Shown here: piece after piece, positions 35,342-44,602 of the stretch
How positions within the stretch are numbered: position 1 is the first letter of the stretch
Layout of the letters: the number at the start of each line of letters is the position of its first letter
NCBI RefSeq assembly: GCF_013488205.1
Contig: NZ_CP040908.1
Location: forward strand, 2,333,876-2,397,875
DNA length: 64,000 bases
DNA from: Empedobacter falsenii
Lineage (GTDB): Bacteria > Bacteroidota > Bacteroidia > Flavobacteriales > Weeksellaceae
Direction: 5' to 3'
Notes under the pieces: model-generated
Told to the model about the DNA's origin: nothing
Seen by the model: only the letters and a program-made list of their open reading frames with translations
Database searches by the model: none
Translations under genes and position numbers: made by a program

Positions 35342-35730
35342 TGAAAGAAAAATCGGAAGAAATCTTTGACGAAGAACTTACACCAGAAGTACCGAAAAGA
35401 AAAATTAAGGATACACGTGTATTCAAATTTGTTTGGAATCGTTACTTTGTTCTAACTGTTGCGTTTGCTGTTTGGATGATTTTTTTCGACCAAAATTCTT
35501 TTTTCGTACATCGCGAGTTGGATAAACAAATCAAATTATTAGAAGTTGATCAACAATATTACCAAGAACACTTGGATACTGAGTCTGAAAAATTAAATCA
35601 ACTAAATAGTAATCCTGCTGAAATTGAAAGGATTGCAAGAGAAAAGCATTTCTTGAAAAAAGATGATGAAGATATTTTTATCATTCAGCAAGAAAAATTT
35701 ACGAAGCCACAAAATAAAGAAAATGAGTAA
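35341..35730 (+). CDS. Septum formation initiator (FtsB/DivIC family) protein
   Basis: A 129-residue bitopic membrane protein of the cell-division FtsB/DivIC family. A basic cytoplasmic segment (KRKIKDTRVFKFVWNRY) leads into one transmembrane helix (FVLTVAFAVWMIFF). A periplasmic coiled coil (LDKQIKLLEVDQQYYQEHLDTESEKL) and the family motif NPAEIERIAREKHFLKKDDED follow. It overlaps udk by one base and mutA by eight (ATGAGTAA), so all three are translationally linked. Confidence 0.9.
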   Translation: MKEKSEEIFDEELTPEVPKRKIKDTRVFKFVWNRYFVLTVAFAVWMIFFDQNSFFVHRELDKQIKLLEVDQQYYQEHLDTESEKLNQLNSNPAEIERIAREKHFLKKDDEDIFIIQQEKFTKPQNKENE

Positions 35731-36997
35731 GTTATTTGAAAATTTTGATTCTATTTCTGAAAAAGAATGGAAAAATAAAGTTCAAGTCGAGCTAAAAGGT
35801 TTAGAATATAATGAAACTTTGGTTTGGGGAACGAACGATCAAATAAATGTAAAACCATTATATACAAAGGATGATGTCGATTATTCGGCTGTACAACCTT
35901 TACCAAAATCCTCAAAAGATTGGAAAATTATTTCGAAATATACTGGAAATAAAAACCAAGATTACAGCTTTTTGTATGGATATTTGATTAATCAAAATCA
36001 AATTGATTCATCGTTAGAACTTCCTAATTATTTGGATTTATTTATTAAATATGATGAAACTTCTAATTTAAAATCGCTTGAAAATCTTCCAAATCTGAAA
36101 TATTTAGATTTAGATATTTATGGATATTTGGCTCAGAATGGACTTTGGCAAAATGACTCAGAAAAAGCATCAAAAGAATTGGTGAAAGAAGCTTTGGCAT
36201 TGAAAAATTTCGAAAAAGTAATTTCAATTCAAGGAGATGTTTATCAAAATGCTGGAGCAAATCATGTTCAACAAATTGCGATTACACTTGCACATGCAGT
36301 AGAATATTTAGAAAATTTTGGAGCTGATATTGCAGATAAAATCTATTTTAAATTCGCTGTTGGAAGTAATTATTTCTTCGAAGTTGCAAAATTAAGAGCA
36401 TTCCGTTTCTTATGGAAAATGATTTTGGAGCAATATAATAAAGAAAGTGAAGCATTTATTTTCACTTCAACATCAGATCGCAATAAATCTAAATTAGATA
36501 TTTACAACAATGTTATTCGCTCTACAATAGAAGCTTCTTCGGCTATCTTTGGATCAAGCGATGCTGTCTTTGTTGGATCGTATGATGAAGTAAATAAAGA
36601 GTCTGATTTTGGGTTAGAATTAGCCGCAAAACAACAATTATTGTTGCAAAAAGAATCTTATTTGAATCAATTTGCTGATCCTGCTGCTGGTTCTTTCTAC
36701 ATCGAAAGTTTGACAAATCAAATGGCTGAAAATGCGTTAGAATTGTTCAAAACAACACAAAATGTAGGCGGTTTTGTAAAAGCTTTACAAAATGAAACTA
36801 TTCAAGATTTTATTTACACAAGCGCGAAAAAAGAGCAAAAAGATTTTGATGAGCAAACCATTAAATTAATTGGTGTAAATAAGTTTAGAAATCCTGCGGA
36901 TGTGATTGAAAAATCGCCAAAAGAAAAAGTAGTAAAACAAGCACTTTTTGTTCCAATTGTTCCAACTCGTTTGGCAGAAAAAGAGGAAAAAAAATAG
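35723..36997 (+). CDS. mutA: Methylmalonyl-CoA mutase small (beta) subunit
   Basis: A 424-residue non-catalytic subunit of the heterodimeric mutase that interconverts succinyl-CoA and methylmalonyl-CoA. It has the mutase TIM-barrel pattern (WKNKVQVELKGL, YQNAGANHVQQIAITLAHAVEYL, RAFRFLWKMI, ADPAAGSFYIESLT) but no cobalamin-binding DxHxxG domain, as expected. The real start is the ATG at 35723, overlapping the FtsB-like stop; a longer frame from 35663 lies inside that gene. The large subunit (mutB), which normally follows, is not in this window. A 31-codon relict-like frame and a methyltransferase gene occur there instead. Confidence 0.93.
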   Translation: MSKLFENFDSISEKEWKNKVQVELKGLEYNETLVWGTNDQINVKPLYTKDDVDYSAVQPLPKSSKDWKIISKYTGNKNQDYSFLYGYLINQNQIDSSLELPNYLDLFIKYDETSNLKSLENLPNLKYLDLDIYGYLAQNGLWQNDSEKASKELVKEALALKNFEKVISIQGDVYQNAGANHVQQIAITLAHAVEYLENFGADIADKIYFKFAVGSNYFFEVAKLRAFRFLWKMILEQYNKESEAFIFTSTSDRNKSKLDIYNNVIRSTIEASSAIFGSSDAVFVGSYDEVNKESDFGLELAAKQQLLLQKESYLNQFADPAAGSFYIESLTNQMAENALELFKTTQNVGGFVKALQNETIQDFIYTSAKKEQKDFDEQTIKLIGVNKFRNPADVIEKSPKEKVVKQALFVPIVPTRLAEKEEKK

Positions 36998-37004
36998 TTT
37001 TTAC

Positions 37005-37100
37005 ATGAATTGGACACCAATTTCATTAAAAGAACTCAACAATATAATCGAAACTTCAGTAGCTGTGATGGATACTGAAGTTTTGTGTTTAATAAAGTAA
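37005..37100 (+). other. 31-codon open frame, possible gene relict
   Basis: The frame starts 7 bases after the mutA stop and reads MNWTPISLKELNNIIE... before stopping at 37100. The opening resembles the N-terminus of longer orphan proteins of the MxWxPIs.eEL type that I recall from Bacteroidota, so it may be the left-over of a truncated gene. It sits exactly where mutB would be expected. It could equally be non-coding. Confidence 0.25.
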
Positions 37101-37124
37101 TATTTTACGTCAAAAAATAACAAT

Positions 37125-38291
37125 TTGAATCCAACTATTTTAACAAAAGAATTTCAAGATTATCTGAAAACGATCGAACATGAAGACATCAAATCTATAG
37201 GTTTGAAAAAATCGTTATTTGATGAAATTTCTTCTGCTGAAATCGCTCAACAATTGAAAGGAATTCAAGTTTCAAAACATAAATTTCCAACACTTTATTC
37301 GACAGAAAATATTTATTTTCCGCCTTCAATTAATTTGGAACAAGCAAGTTCGGAAGCTACCGCAAATTATAAATCAACTTTAGTTAAAGGAAAAAATTTG
37401 ATTGATTTAACCGCAGGTTTTGGGATTGATACTATTGCTTTTGCAAAGAATTTTGAAAAAGTATATCACATCGAACAAAATCCTGAATTGAGTAAGATTG
37501 TACAACATAATGCTAAAATTTTAGCACCAAATTTAGAAACCTATACAGGTACTTTTCAGTCTTTTTTTGAAGAAAATCTTACTTTAAAATTTGATGTGAT
37601 TTATCTTGATCCAGCAAGAAGAAATTCGAGCGGAAGAAAATTTATTTTGGAAGATTTAGAGCCAAATATTTTAGATTGGATTCCAACTTTTTTCGAAAAA
37701 ACGGAGAAAATTATCATCAAGCTTTCGCCTTTATTGGACATCACTTCTACCCTACAACAAATTGATTCGATTTCCGAAATACACATTGTTGCATTAAAAA
37801 ATGAAGTAAAAGATTTTCTAATCATTTTAGATAAAAATTCTTCGACAAAAAATCCTTTGATAAAAGCTGTTAATTTAGAAAATAATCAACCCGAATTTTC
37901 TTTCAATTTTGAAGAAGAATATAGTGCAAATGCAAGTTTTGGAGAAATTCAACATTATATTTACGAACCAAATGTTGCAATTCTCAAAACTGGGGCTTTC
38001 AAATTATTAAGCGAAAAATTCAATCTTCACAAACTTCATCAAAATACACATTTGTATACTTCGAATGAACTTTTAGAAAATTTTCCTGGAAAAATTTACC
38101 TGATTGAAGAAGAAATTAAAAATCCGAAAAAAGAAATTTTAAAGATTAAAGCGAATTTATTGGTCAAAAACTATAATCAGCCAATAGACGTTATCAAGAA
38201 AAAATTCAAAATTATTGATGGCGGCACAACAACTTTAATTTTTACACAAAGCATTGATGGGTTTCATATTCTAAAAACTTCACGAGTTTAG
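37125..38291 (+). CDS. Class I SAM-dependent methyltransferase, THUMP-like domain family
   Basis: A 388-residue cytoplasmic methyltransferase. The SAM-binding motif is LIDLTAGFGIDTIAFAKNF, the acidic loop is VYHIEQNPEL, and motif IV is DVIYLDPARR, which suggests a nucleic acid base or small-molecule target. The C-terminal third fits the THUMP-like extension of this Bacteroidota family. The start is TTG at 37125; there is no nearby in-frame ATG and the frame begins with MNPTILTKEF as expected for homologues. It is followed by the FUSC gene after 62 bases. Confidence 0.85.
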   Translation: MNPTILTKEFQDYLKTIEHEDIKSIGLKKSLFDEISSAEIAQQLKGIQVSKHKFPTLYSTENIYFPPSINLEQASSEATANYKSTLVKGKNLIDLTAGFGIDTIAFAKNFEKVYHIEQNPELSKIVQHNAKILAPNLETYTGTFQSFFEENLTLKFDVIYLDPARRNSSGRKFILEDLEPNILDWIPTFFEKTEKIIIKLSPLLDITSTLQQIDSISEIHIVALKNEVKDFLIILDKNSSTKNPLIKAVNLENNQPEFSFNFEEEYSANASFGEIQHYIYEPNVAILKTGAFKLLSEKFNLHKLHQNTHLYTSNELLENFPGKIYLIEEEIKNPKKEILKIKANLLVKNYNQPIDVIKKKFKIIDGGTTTLIFTQSIDGFHILKTSRV

Positions 38292-38353
38292 TTGGGTTTC
38301 GAAAAAAGTTGTGTTAATTTTATACAACAATTTTCAACCTTAAAAAATTACAC

Positions 38354-40531
38354 TTGAAAATCATCAATAAAATTGAAAACTTTATCTACGGAGAAGCGCT
38401 TTCAGATGGCTTAAAAACTTCTTTAGCGATTATCATTCCACCTATCGTAGCCAGCTTATTTGGCGATTTATATGCCGGTGTAACAATAAGTCTTGGTGCA
38501 GTTTTAGCGCACATGACGGATACACCTGGTCCATTTAAAGAACGTCGAAACCTGATGTGGCTTTCCGTACTCTTGATTTTCCTTGTTTCGTATTTCACCA
38601 AAACGATTAATAGTTACCCAATATTTCTAGGTATTTGTTTAACAGTTATCGTTTTCTTTTCTAACATGTTAACCGTTTGGGGACAACGTACAAGTGCGCT
38701 TGGAATGGTCATTATGATGTCGATGGTAATGAATATGAATGATTTACGACATGAGTTAAGTCCTCTTCATATTGCGCTTTTTGTGACGGCTGGAGCAGCT
38801 TGGTACACTATTTTTAGTCTAGCTATTAGCACTTTTCGTCCTTATCGTATGGCGCAGCAAAACTTAGCTGATACAATGATTCATATTTCTGAATACATTC
38901 GAATCAAGGCTTCTATGTTTGATAAAGACTCAAATTATGATGATATTATCAAAAAATTAATCGACGAACATGTTGTAATTAACGAAAAACAAAGTTTAGT
39001 TCGTGAATTAGTTTTTTCGAATAAAAAATTGGTAAAAGACCAGACACCAATTGGGCGTTCGATTGTGTTTATTTTCTCTGATTTGGTGGATATATTTGAG
39101 AATGTAACAGCAAATCAATATGATTATGTGAAAATTCGAGAAGTTTACGGCGATACAAAAGCAATGCGCAAAATCTATAATTTAATGAATAAATTAGCGC
39201 ATGAACTTAAAATGATTGCTTATCATATTAACTCGAACAAACGTCCTAAACAATCTACTTTTGACTTTGAAGTTGAGTTAAAAAAGATTGATGATGCCAT
39301 CAAAGAATTATATGCAGAAGGACAAAAACCAATTGTTTTATCTAAAATTTATATCAATCTAAAGCAAATTGTTTATAAAATAGAGTTTATTCATAAGTTT
39401 TTTTATGATGATTCGTTTACAGAAAAAAAGAAAAATCCGCTGGATCATGCCGAACATTTTGAACCTACAGTTGATTATTCTTTACGAAAATTAAAAGATC
39501 ATCTGAATCTAAAATCTTCAATTTTTAGACATGCAATTCGTGCATCAATTGTAATGTTATTAGCTTATGGCGTCACATTTATTATTCCAATGACTTATCA
39601 TAGTTACTGGATTTTGATGACAGTTTTAGTAATTTTAAAACCTGGTTTTAGTGTAACAAAAAAACGAAACTTTCAGCGTTTGAAAGGAACAATTGGCGGT
39701 GGATTAGTTGGGGTTTTAATATTATTGATTATTCCTCAACACAGTATCCGATTTGCTTTAATGCTTATTTTCATGTTGATGGCGTACACTTTTATTCGTC
39801 ACAAATATGCAATTGGTACATTTTACTTAACCGCGTATATTCTTATTTCGTTTAGTTTTTATTCGCAAAAAGATTCATTGTATATAATTCAAGAACGTTT
39901 TATTGACACACTTGTTGGAGGATTTATGGCGTTTATTTCGAGTTATTTGATTTTACCAACTTGGGAAAAAAATAATATGAACGAATATATTCAAAAAGCA
40001 TTGATTGCAAATTATGAGTTTATTTATTTGGTTTTTAAAAAATTAGCCGACAACGAAGTTTCTACAACTGATTATAAATTAGCTAGAAAAGATGTTTTTA
40101 TTGCAATGGCAAATATTAATTCAGTTTTTCAGCGTGTCATTTCTGAACCGAAAGGAAAACAGGAAAATGCGAATGAACTGAATAAATTTACTATTTTCAA
40201 TCAATCATTTGTCTCATATTCAGTTGGTTTAGTTAAAATTTTAAAGAAAAATAATTCGGTCATTTTAACTTCAGAACACATTCGATTGATGAAGAAAATT
40301 TTGCAATTATTGTTACAAAATATTCGGCTTTACGGTGAATATGAAACAGAAAATTTACCAAAAACAATAGAGTTTAGAGAAAAAACTGTTGTTTATACGG
40401 AAATTGAAACAGAGGCTTTGCAAAATGATTCTGAACTGATTGAAGATTTGTTAGAGTATTTGTACGAGATTGCTTACGATTTCACAAAAGTTGGTCACGT
40501 TTTTGTGAAAGAACAACCGTTAAAAGAATAA
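38354..40531 (+). CDS. FUSC family inner membrane protein (YccS/YhfK-like)
   Basis: A 725-residue protein of the fusaric-acid-resistance-like FUSC family. The first hydrophobic set (ALSDGLKTSLAIIIPPIVASLFGDLYAG and following) spans about residues 15-165. A cytoplasmic helical domain with a coiled-coil character follows, and a second hydrophobic set starts with HAIRASIVMLLAYGVTFIIPM at about 395-540. The tail is cytoplasmic. The start codon is TTG. Relatives are proposed aromatic-acid or metabolite exporters, but the substrate is unknown. It stops 3 bases ahead of the ABC exporter gene. Confidence 0.88.
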   Translation: MKIINKIENFIYGEALSDGLKTSLAIIIPPIVASLFGDLYAGVTISLGAVLAHMTDTPGPFKERRNLMWLSVLLIFLVSYFTKTINSYPIFLGICLTVIVFFSNMLTVWGQRTSALGMVIMMSMVMNMNDLRHELSPLHIALFVTAGAAWYTIFSLAISTFRPYRMAQQNLADTMIHISEYIRIKASMFDKDSNYDDIIKKLIDEHVVINEKQSLVRELVFSNKKLVKDQTPIGRSIVFIFSDLVDIFENVTANQYDYVKIREVYGDTKAMRKIYNLMNKLAHELKMIAYHINSNKRPKQSTFDFEVELKKIDDAIKELYAEGQKPIVLSKIYINLKQIVYKIEFIHKFFYDDSFTEKKKNPLDHAEHFEPTVDYSLRKLKDHLNLKSSIFRHAIRASIVMLLAYGVTFIIPMTYHSYWILMTVLVILKPGFSVTKKRNFQRLKGTIGGGLVGVLILLIIPQHSIRFALMLIFMLMAYTFIRHKYAIGTFYLTAYILISFSFYSQKDSLYIIQERFIDTLVGGFMAFISSYLILPTWEKNNMNEYIQKALIANYEFIYLVFKKLADNEVSTTDYKLARKDVFIAMANINSVFQRVISEPKGKQENANELNKFTIFNQSFVSYSVGLVKILKKNNSVILTSEHIRLMKKILQLLLQNIRLYGEYETENLPKTIEFREKTVVYTEIETEALQNDSELIEDLLEYLYEIAYDFTKVGHVFVKEQPLKE

Positions 40532-40534
40532 TAA

Positions 40535-42334
40535 ATGACAATCATCCAACTGTTTAAAAATCTACGTCCATTTGTAAAACCTTATCGTTCTTTGGTTGTC
40601 GCAACTTTGCTCCTAACCTTAGTTGGATCTTTTACTTCGCAAGTAAATGCACTGATTTTACAATATACCGTAGATTCTATAAATGGTTTGGTTGAAGCTG
40701 GAAAAGGATTAAAAGAAGGTCTGAAAATCATTTCGTTTATTTCGATTGTTTTGATGACTAAAGAAATCCTGAATGCATTCATCACATTTGGTCAAAAATA
40801 TTATGGAGAAAAGCTTCGAATTTTTGTTTCGCAAGATTTAGCACAAGCGATTATCGAAAAGATTTTGACCTACAGAATGGCATTTTATACGAATCAAGAT
40901 AATCAAGCAGGAAAACTTCAAACTCGTATTGACAGAGGAATTGAAAGCTTGACACGTTTAGTTCAAAACTTTTTTATCGATATTTTACCTCTTTTTGCTA
41001 ATTCAATTGTTGCTTTAATTTTGATGTTCAACGCTAATTTTTATGTTGGATTGGTTGGACTTTGTATCGTTCCGATTTATTTCATTATTACACAACAACA
41101 AGCTAAAAAGCTGAGTGGTTGGCGACGTAACTTAAGAGGTTATCGTGAACAAAAATCGCAAGGAATCATCAGCATAATTGATTCGATTACAGTTATTAAA
41201 TCATTTAACCGAGAAGATATCGAAGGTAAAAAACAACTTGATTTGCAAAAAGAATTGACGAATAATCAAATGCAAACACGCAAAACAAGTTTCTTTTTTG
41301 ATGGTTTAAAATCCTTTATCGAGCAGTTTGGTGTGGTGATTATCATCATTTTAACTTCATATTTGGTTCTTGATGGACAAATGACAATTGGTGCAATTAT
41401 GTTCCATATTTTATTGTTCAACAATGTTTCGGCTCCTATTCGTCAACTGCATCGTATTTATGATGAAATGAATGATGCGATGATATATTCCGAAAGTTTC
41501 TTTGCAATTTTGAAAGCGGATGACGAAAAAGAATCATCTGGAAATTATATTCCAATAAACTTAAAAGGTAAATTCGAAATCCAAAATGTTGACTTTTCTT
41601 ATCCAAATGGTTACAAAGCCTTAAAAAATATAAACATGACAATTCAACCCAATAAAATTACAGCTTTGGTTGGTTTGTCTGGCGCTGGAAAAAGTACAGT
41701 GATTAATTTATTGGATAAATTTTATCAACCTGATTCTGGAAAAATTCTACTTGACGGAATTGATTTAGAAGAATATGACACACAATTTTTACGCGATAAT
41801 ATTGGATTGGTTTTACAAAAAAATCACATTTTTAATGGAACAATTGAAGAAAATATTCGTTACGGAAATGTCAACGCAACTTTCGAAGAAATAGAAGATG
41901 CTGCAAAACGTGCTTATATTCACGAACAAATTATGGATTTGCCAGAAGCTTATCAATCCAAAGCCTTATTGTTATCTGGTGGTCAACAGCAACGTATCGC
42001 CATTGCGCGTATGTTTCTCAAAAATCCACCGATTATTTTCTTGGACGAACCTACTGCAAGTTTGGATGCAATTGCGACGGAACAGATTAAAAATAGTTTG
42101 GATGCCATCAAAAAAGATCGAACAGTTATCATTATTTCGCATAGTATTTCTCAAATTATCGATGCCGATTATACGTACGTGATGAAACAAGGCGAAGTTG
42201 TGGAACACGGAATTCATGAGGATGTATACAAAATGAACGGCACTTATAAAGAGATTTTTGATGCAATGGCAAAAAGCTTAAACATTGAAAAAATTGCCAA
42301 AACTTTTGACGATGAAGAAGAAGAAAATTATTAG
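40535..42334 (+). CDS. ABC transporter ATP-binding/permease protein (exporter half-transporter)
   Basis: A 599-residue type IV ABC exporter with a six-helix membrane domain (residues about 15-310) and one ATPase domain. The Walker A is GLSGAGKST, the Q loop GLVLQKNHIF, the signature LSGGQQQRIAI, the Walker B IIFLDEPTASLD and the switch ISHS. It acts as a homodimer and could move lipids, peptides or drugs. It follows FUSC after 3 bases, so the two are co-expressed. Confidence 0.93.
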   Translation: MTIIQLFKNLRPFVKPYRSLVVATLLLTLVGSFTSQVNALILQYTVDSINGLVEAGKGLKEGLKIISFISIVLMTKEILNAFITFGQKYYGEKLRIFVSQDLAQAIIEKILTYRMAFYTNQDNQAGKLQTRIDRGIESLTRLVQNFFIDILPLFANSIVALILMFNANFYVGLVGLCIVPIYFIITQQQAKKLSGWRRNLRGYREQKSQGIISIIDSITVIKSFNREDIEGKKQLDLQKELTNNQMQTRKTSFFFDGLKSFIEQFGVVIIIILTSYLVLDGQMTIGAIMFHILLFNNVSAPIRQLHRIYDEMNDAMIYSESFFAILKADDEKESSGNYIPINLKGKFEIQNVDFSYPNGYKALKNINMTIQPNKITALVGLSGAGKSTVINLLDKFYQPDSGKILLDGIDLEEYDTQFLRDNIGLVLQKNHIFNGTIEENIRYGNVNATFEEIEDAAKRAYIHEQIMDLPEAYQSKALLLSGGQQQRIAIARMFLKNPPIIFLDEPTASLDAIATEQIKNSLDAIKKDRTVIIISHSISQIIDADYTYVMKQGEVVEHGIHEDVYKMNGTYKEIFDAMAKSLNIEKIAKTFDDEEEENY

Positions 42335-42394
42335 GAATAATTCTATTATAAAACATTATAAATCACTATCTTTAAAGAGGTAATAGGATAGCGT

Positions 42395-43069
42395 ATGAAA
42401 AAATTAGTTTATTTTATAGTTGGGGTATTGTTTTTTACCCAATCTTGCGAGCAAAAAAAAGAAGCTCCAAAAGAATTAGCACTTAATACGGTAACTTACG
42501 AAAGTGCTTTAGACGTTCCTGTAAATAAAGTTGGTGTTCTGATTAATATAGATTCTCTTGGTTTTTTTGATCATAATTCTCAAAATTATGATCAAAACAT
42601 TGATTCAAAATCAATTGAAAATCAGCTTAAACAAATAAATTCTAAATTTGATATTGTAAAAGTAATTCGTGATAAATCTGAAAAAATATTAAACGACAAC
42701 AAATACACTTATCAAATGATTGATAGATTTGATAAAAATTTAGTTCCGAATGAATTAATCACAAAGGAAAATGTAAATCAAGTTAAATTTAATGATTTAA
42801 AAAAAGCGATTAATCAAGATGATTTAGTTTTGATTAATGTAAAATCGGGTCTTGATTATGATCCTGCCAACAAACAGAAATACATCGCCAAAACATATGT
42901 CTACATTAATATTCTAGACCTTAAAAATAATGCTTTAAAATATAGCGAAACAATTGGTGGAACTAAGTATATAGACGAAACAATCAATAAAAGTACGACG
43001 GATTATTTAGAGAAAATGATGAAAGAGTCATTAAACGAAACGTTGGATATTATTGATAATAAATATTAA
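42395..43069 (+). CDS. Lipoprotein of unknown function
   Basis: A 224-residue lipoprotein (VLFFTQSC-E, Cys at about residue 18). The mature part is Asp/Asn/Lys rich and has an N-terminal VNKVGVLINIDSLGFFDHN segment and a middle region with TYVYINILDLKNNALKYSETIGG, suggesting a mixed alpha/beta domain. I do not recognise a family. It starts 60 bases after the ABC exporter; a terminator follows about 42 bases after its stop, so it may be the end of the same transcript. Confidence 0.68.
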   Translation: MKKLVYFIVGVLFFTQSCEQKKEAPKELALNTVTYESALDVPVNKVGVLINIDSLGFFDHNSQNYDQNIDSKSIENQLKQINSKFDIVKVIRDKSEKILNDNKYTYQMIDRFDKNLVPNELITKENVNQVKFNDLKKAINQDDLVLINVKSGLDYDPANKQKYIAKTYVYINILDLKNNALKYSETIGGTKYIDETINKSTTDYLEKMMKESLNETLDIIDNKY

Positions 43070-43110
43070 ATACATTGAACTATGCGCCATTTTTTTGGCA
43101 ACTTTTGGAA

Positions 43111-43143
43111 GTCCTGAACCCTTAAAAAGTTTCAGGATTTTTA
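43111..43143 (+). terminator. Intrinsic terminator after the lipoprotein gene
   Basis: The stem TCCTGAA / TTCAGGA, with a 12-base AT-rich loop, is followed by a T-rich run. Confidence 0.6.
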
Positions 43144-43215
43144 TTTTTAATGATATTCTAATATTGACTTTTATTCATGGTATATTTTTTGTTAATTTTA
43201 TGCTAAAATTATAAG

Positions 43216-44598
43216 ATGTCTATTATACGATATTTATCTTTTATTCCATTATTGACTTCTATTTCTGGATTTGCACAACAATTGATTGACCCGCAACTTC
43301 GATTGCCTGTTGAAAAAGCGATTGAGTCAAGTTATGAATTAAAAAATAAACAACTGGAAGTCGAAAAAAACAATTACCAATATGACGAAGTAAAAGGTAA
43401 ACGACAACCAAATTTATCTGCAATTGCACTGGGTGGTTATCTAAACTCGAACGGAATCATCGATATTCCAACCAAATCAATCGATATTTTGTCCGCAGAA
43501 TTGTTTTCGGGTAATCAAAAATTCAATACCTCAGCAGGATTATTTACTGTCGGAATTAACGCTACTCAAATTATATTTTCGGGATTACAAATTCCAAATG
43601 CTTTGAATGCTATTCAGGAAAAAAGTACTGCTTTAGATTATTTGAAAGAAGCTGAAAAAGAAACTATAACCAAAGATATCTTACAAACCTATGATCAATT
43701 GATGTTATTGGTCAAAGTAGAAGAATTAATTTCAAATTCTGCAAAACGCTTGGATAAAGAGCATCTTAAAGTTCAAAAGGCAATTCAAAATGGTTTAGCT
43801 ATTCCATACGATCGTGAAAAAATAAAATTAGCAATGTTAGAGTTAGAAGCTCGACAAGTAGAACTGAATGGTAATCGACAATTACTGTACAAAAAATTAG
43901 AAACCTTGACGCATCTGTCTGAACAAGATCTTCAACAAATTCAATACGAACTAGCGCCAATTGACATTCTTGCTTCAAGTTATACTTTAGAAAATAAAAA
44001 AGAGTTAAAAGCACTTGAACACTCTGTAAAAGCTTACGAATTTTTATATCAAAAAGAAAAAGGATCGCATTTACCACAAGTTTTTGCATTCGCGAACACC
44101 AATTATACGTCAATTTTTGGAAGTCGTTTTAAGCTAAAAGATGTTGATTTTTTGGGTGATGTTAATTTGAAAATGAACCAATTTTCGATGTTTCCTAATA
44201 TTTTGATTGGAGTTGGCGCAAAGTGGGAATTGTTTGATGGCAGACAACACAAGAATAAATTAGCGCAAGCGAAAACAGACATTTTAATAAATGAAAACAA
44301 GTTGAAAGATTCGCAAGAAAAATTGAATTTATTGTTAAGTAAAAACAAAATTGATTACGAAACTTCTACTGAAAAATTGAAAGTAAATAATCAACAAAAT
44401 ACCATTGCAACAAATAATTTAGAAATCGCTTCAAGACGATTTCAAGAAGGATTAATAGATGTAACCGAACGTTTGGCTGCCGAAAATGATTATTACAAAG
44501 CCAATTTAGGTTATTATGCTCAAATCTTGGATCAACGCTCTAAAACCTACGAATTACTTCAAACTTCTGGAGAATTATTTAATCAATTATCAAATTAA
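43216..44598 (+). CDS. TolC family outer membrane efflux protein
   Basis: A 460-residue outer membrane factor with a signal peptide (to GFAQ-Q) and two OEP repeats. The opening LRLPVEKAIESSYELKNKQLEVEKN and the strand motifs FNTSAGLFTVGINATQIIF and LIGVGAKWELFDG are typical. It is the first gene of an export operon: a lipid-anchored HlyD protein follows after 4 bases and an ABC-2 permease after that. The substrate is unknown. A -33/-7 pair is not obvious, though TATATTTTTTG lies 40 bases upstream with one extra base in the -7 spacing. Confidence 0.9.
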   Translation: MSIIRYLSFIPLLTSISGFAQQLIDPQLRLPVEKAIESSYELKNKQLEVEKNNYQYDEVKGKRQPNLSAIALGGYLNSNGIIDIPTKSIDILSAELFSGNQKFNTSAGLFTVGINATQIIFSGLQIPNALNAIQEKSTALDYLKEAEKETITKDILQTYDQLMLLVKVEELISNSAKRLDKEHLKVQKAIQNGLAIPYDREKIKLAMLELEARQVELNGNRQLLYKKLETLTHLSEQDLQQIQYELAPIDILASSYTLENKKELKALEHSVKAYEFLYQKEKGSHLPQVFAFANTNYTSIFGSRFKLKDVDFLGDVNLKMNQFSMFPNILIGVGAKWELFDGRQHKNKLAQAKTDILINENKLKDSQEKLNLLLSKNKIDYETSTEKLKVNNQQNTIATNNLEIASRRFQEGLIDVTERLAAENDYYKANLGYYAQILDQRSKTYELLQTSGELFNQLSN

Positions 44599-44602
44599 AA
44601 TC

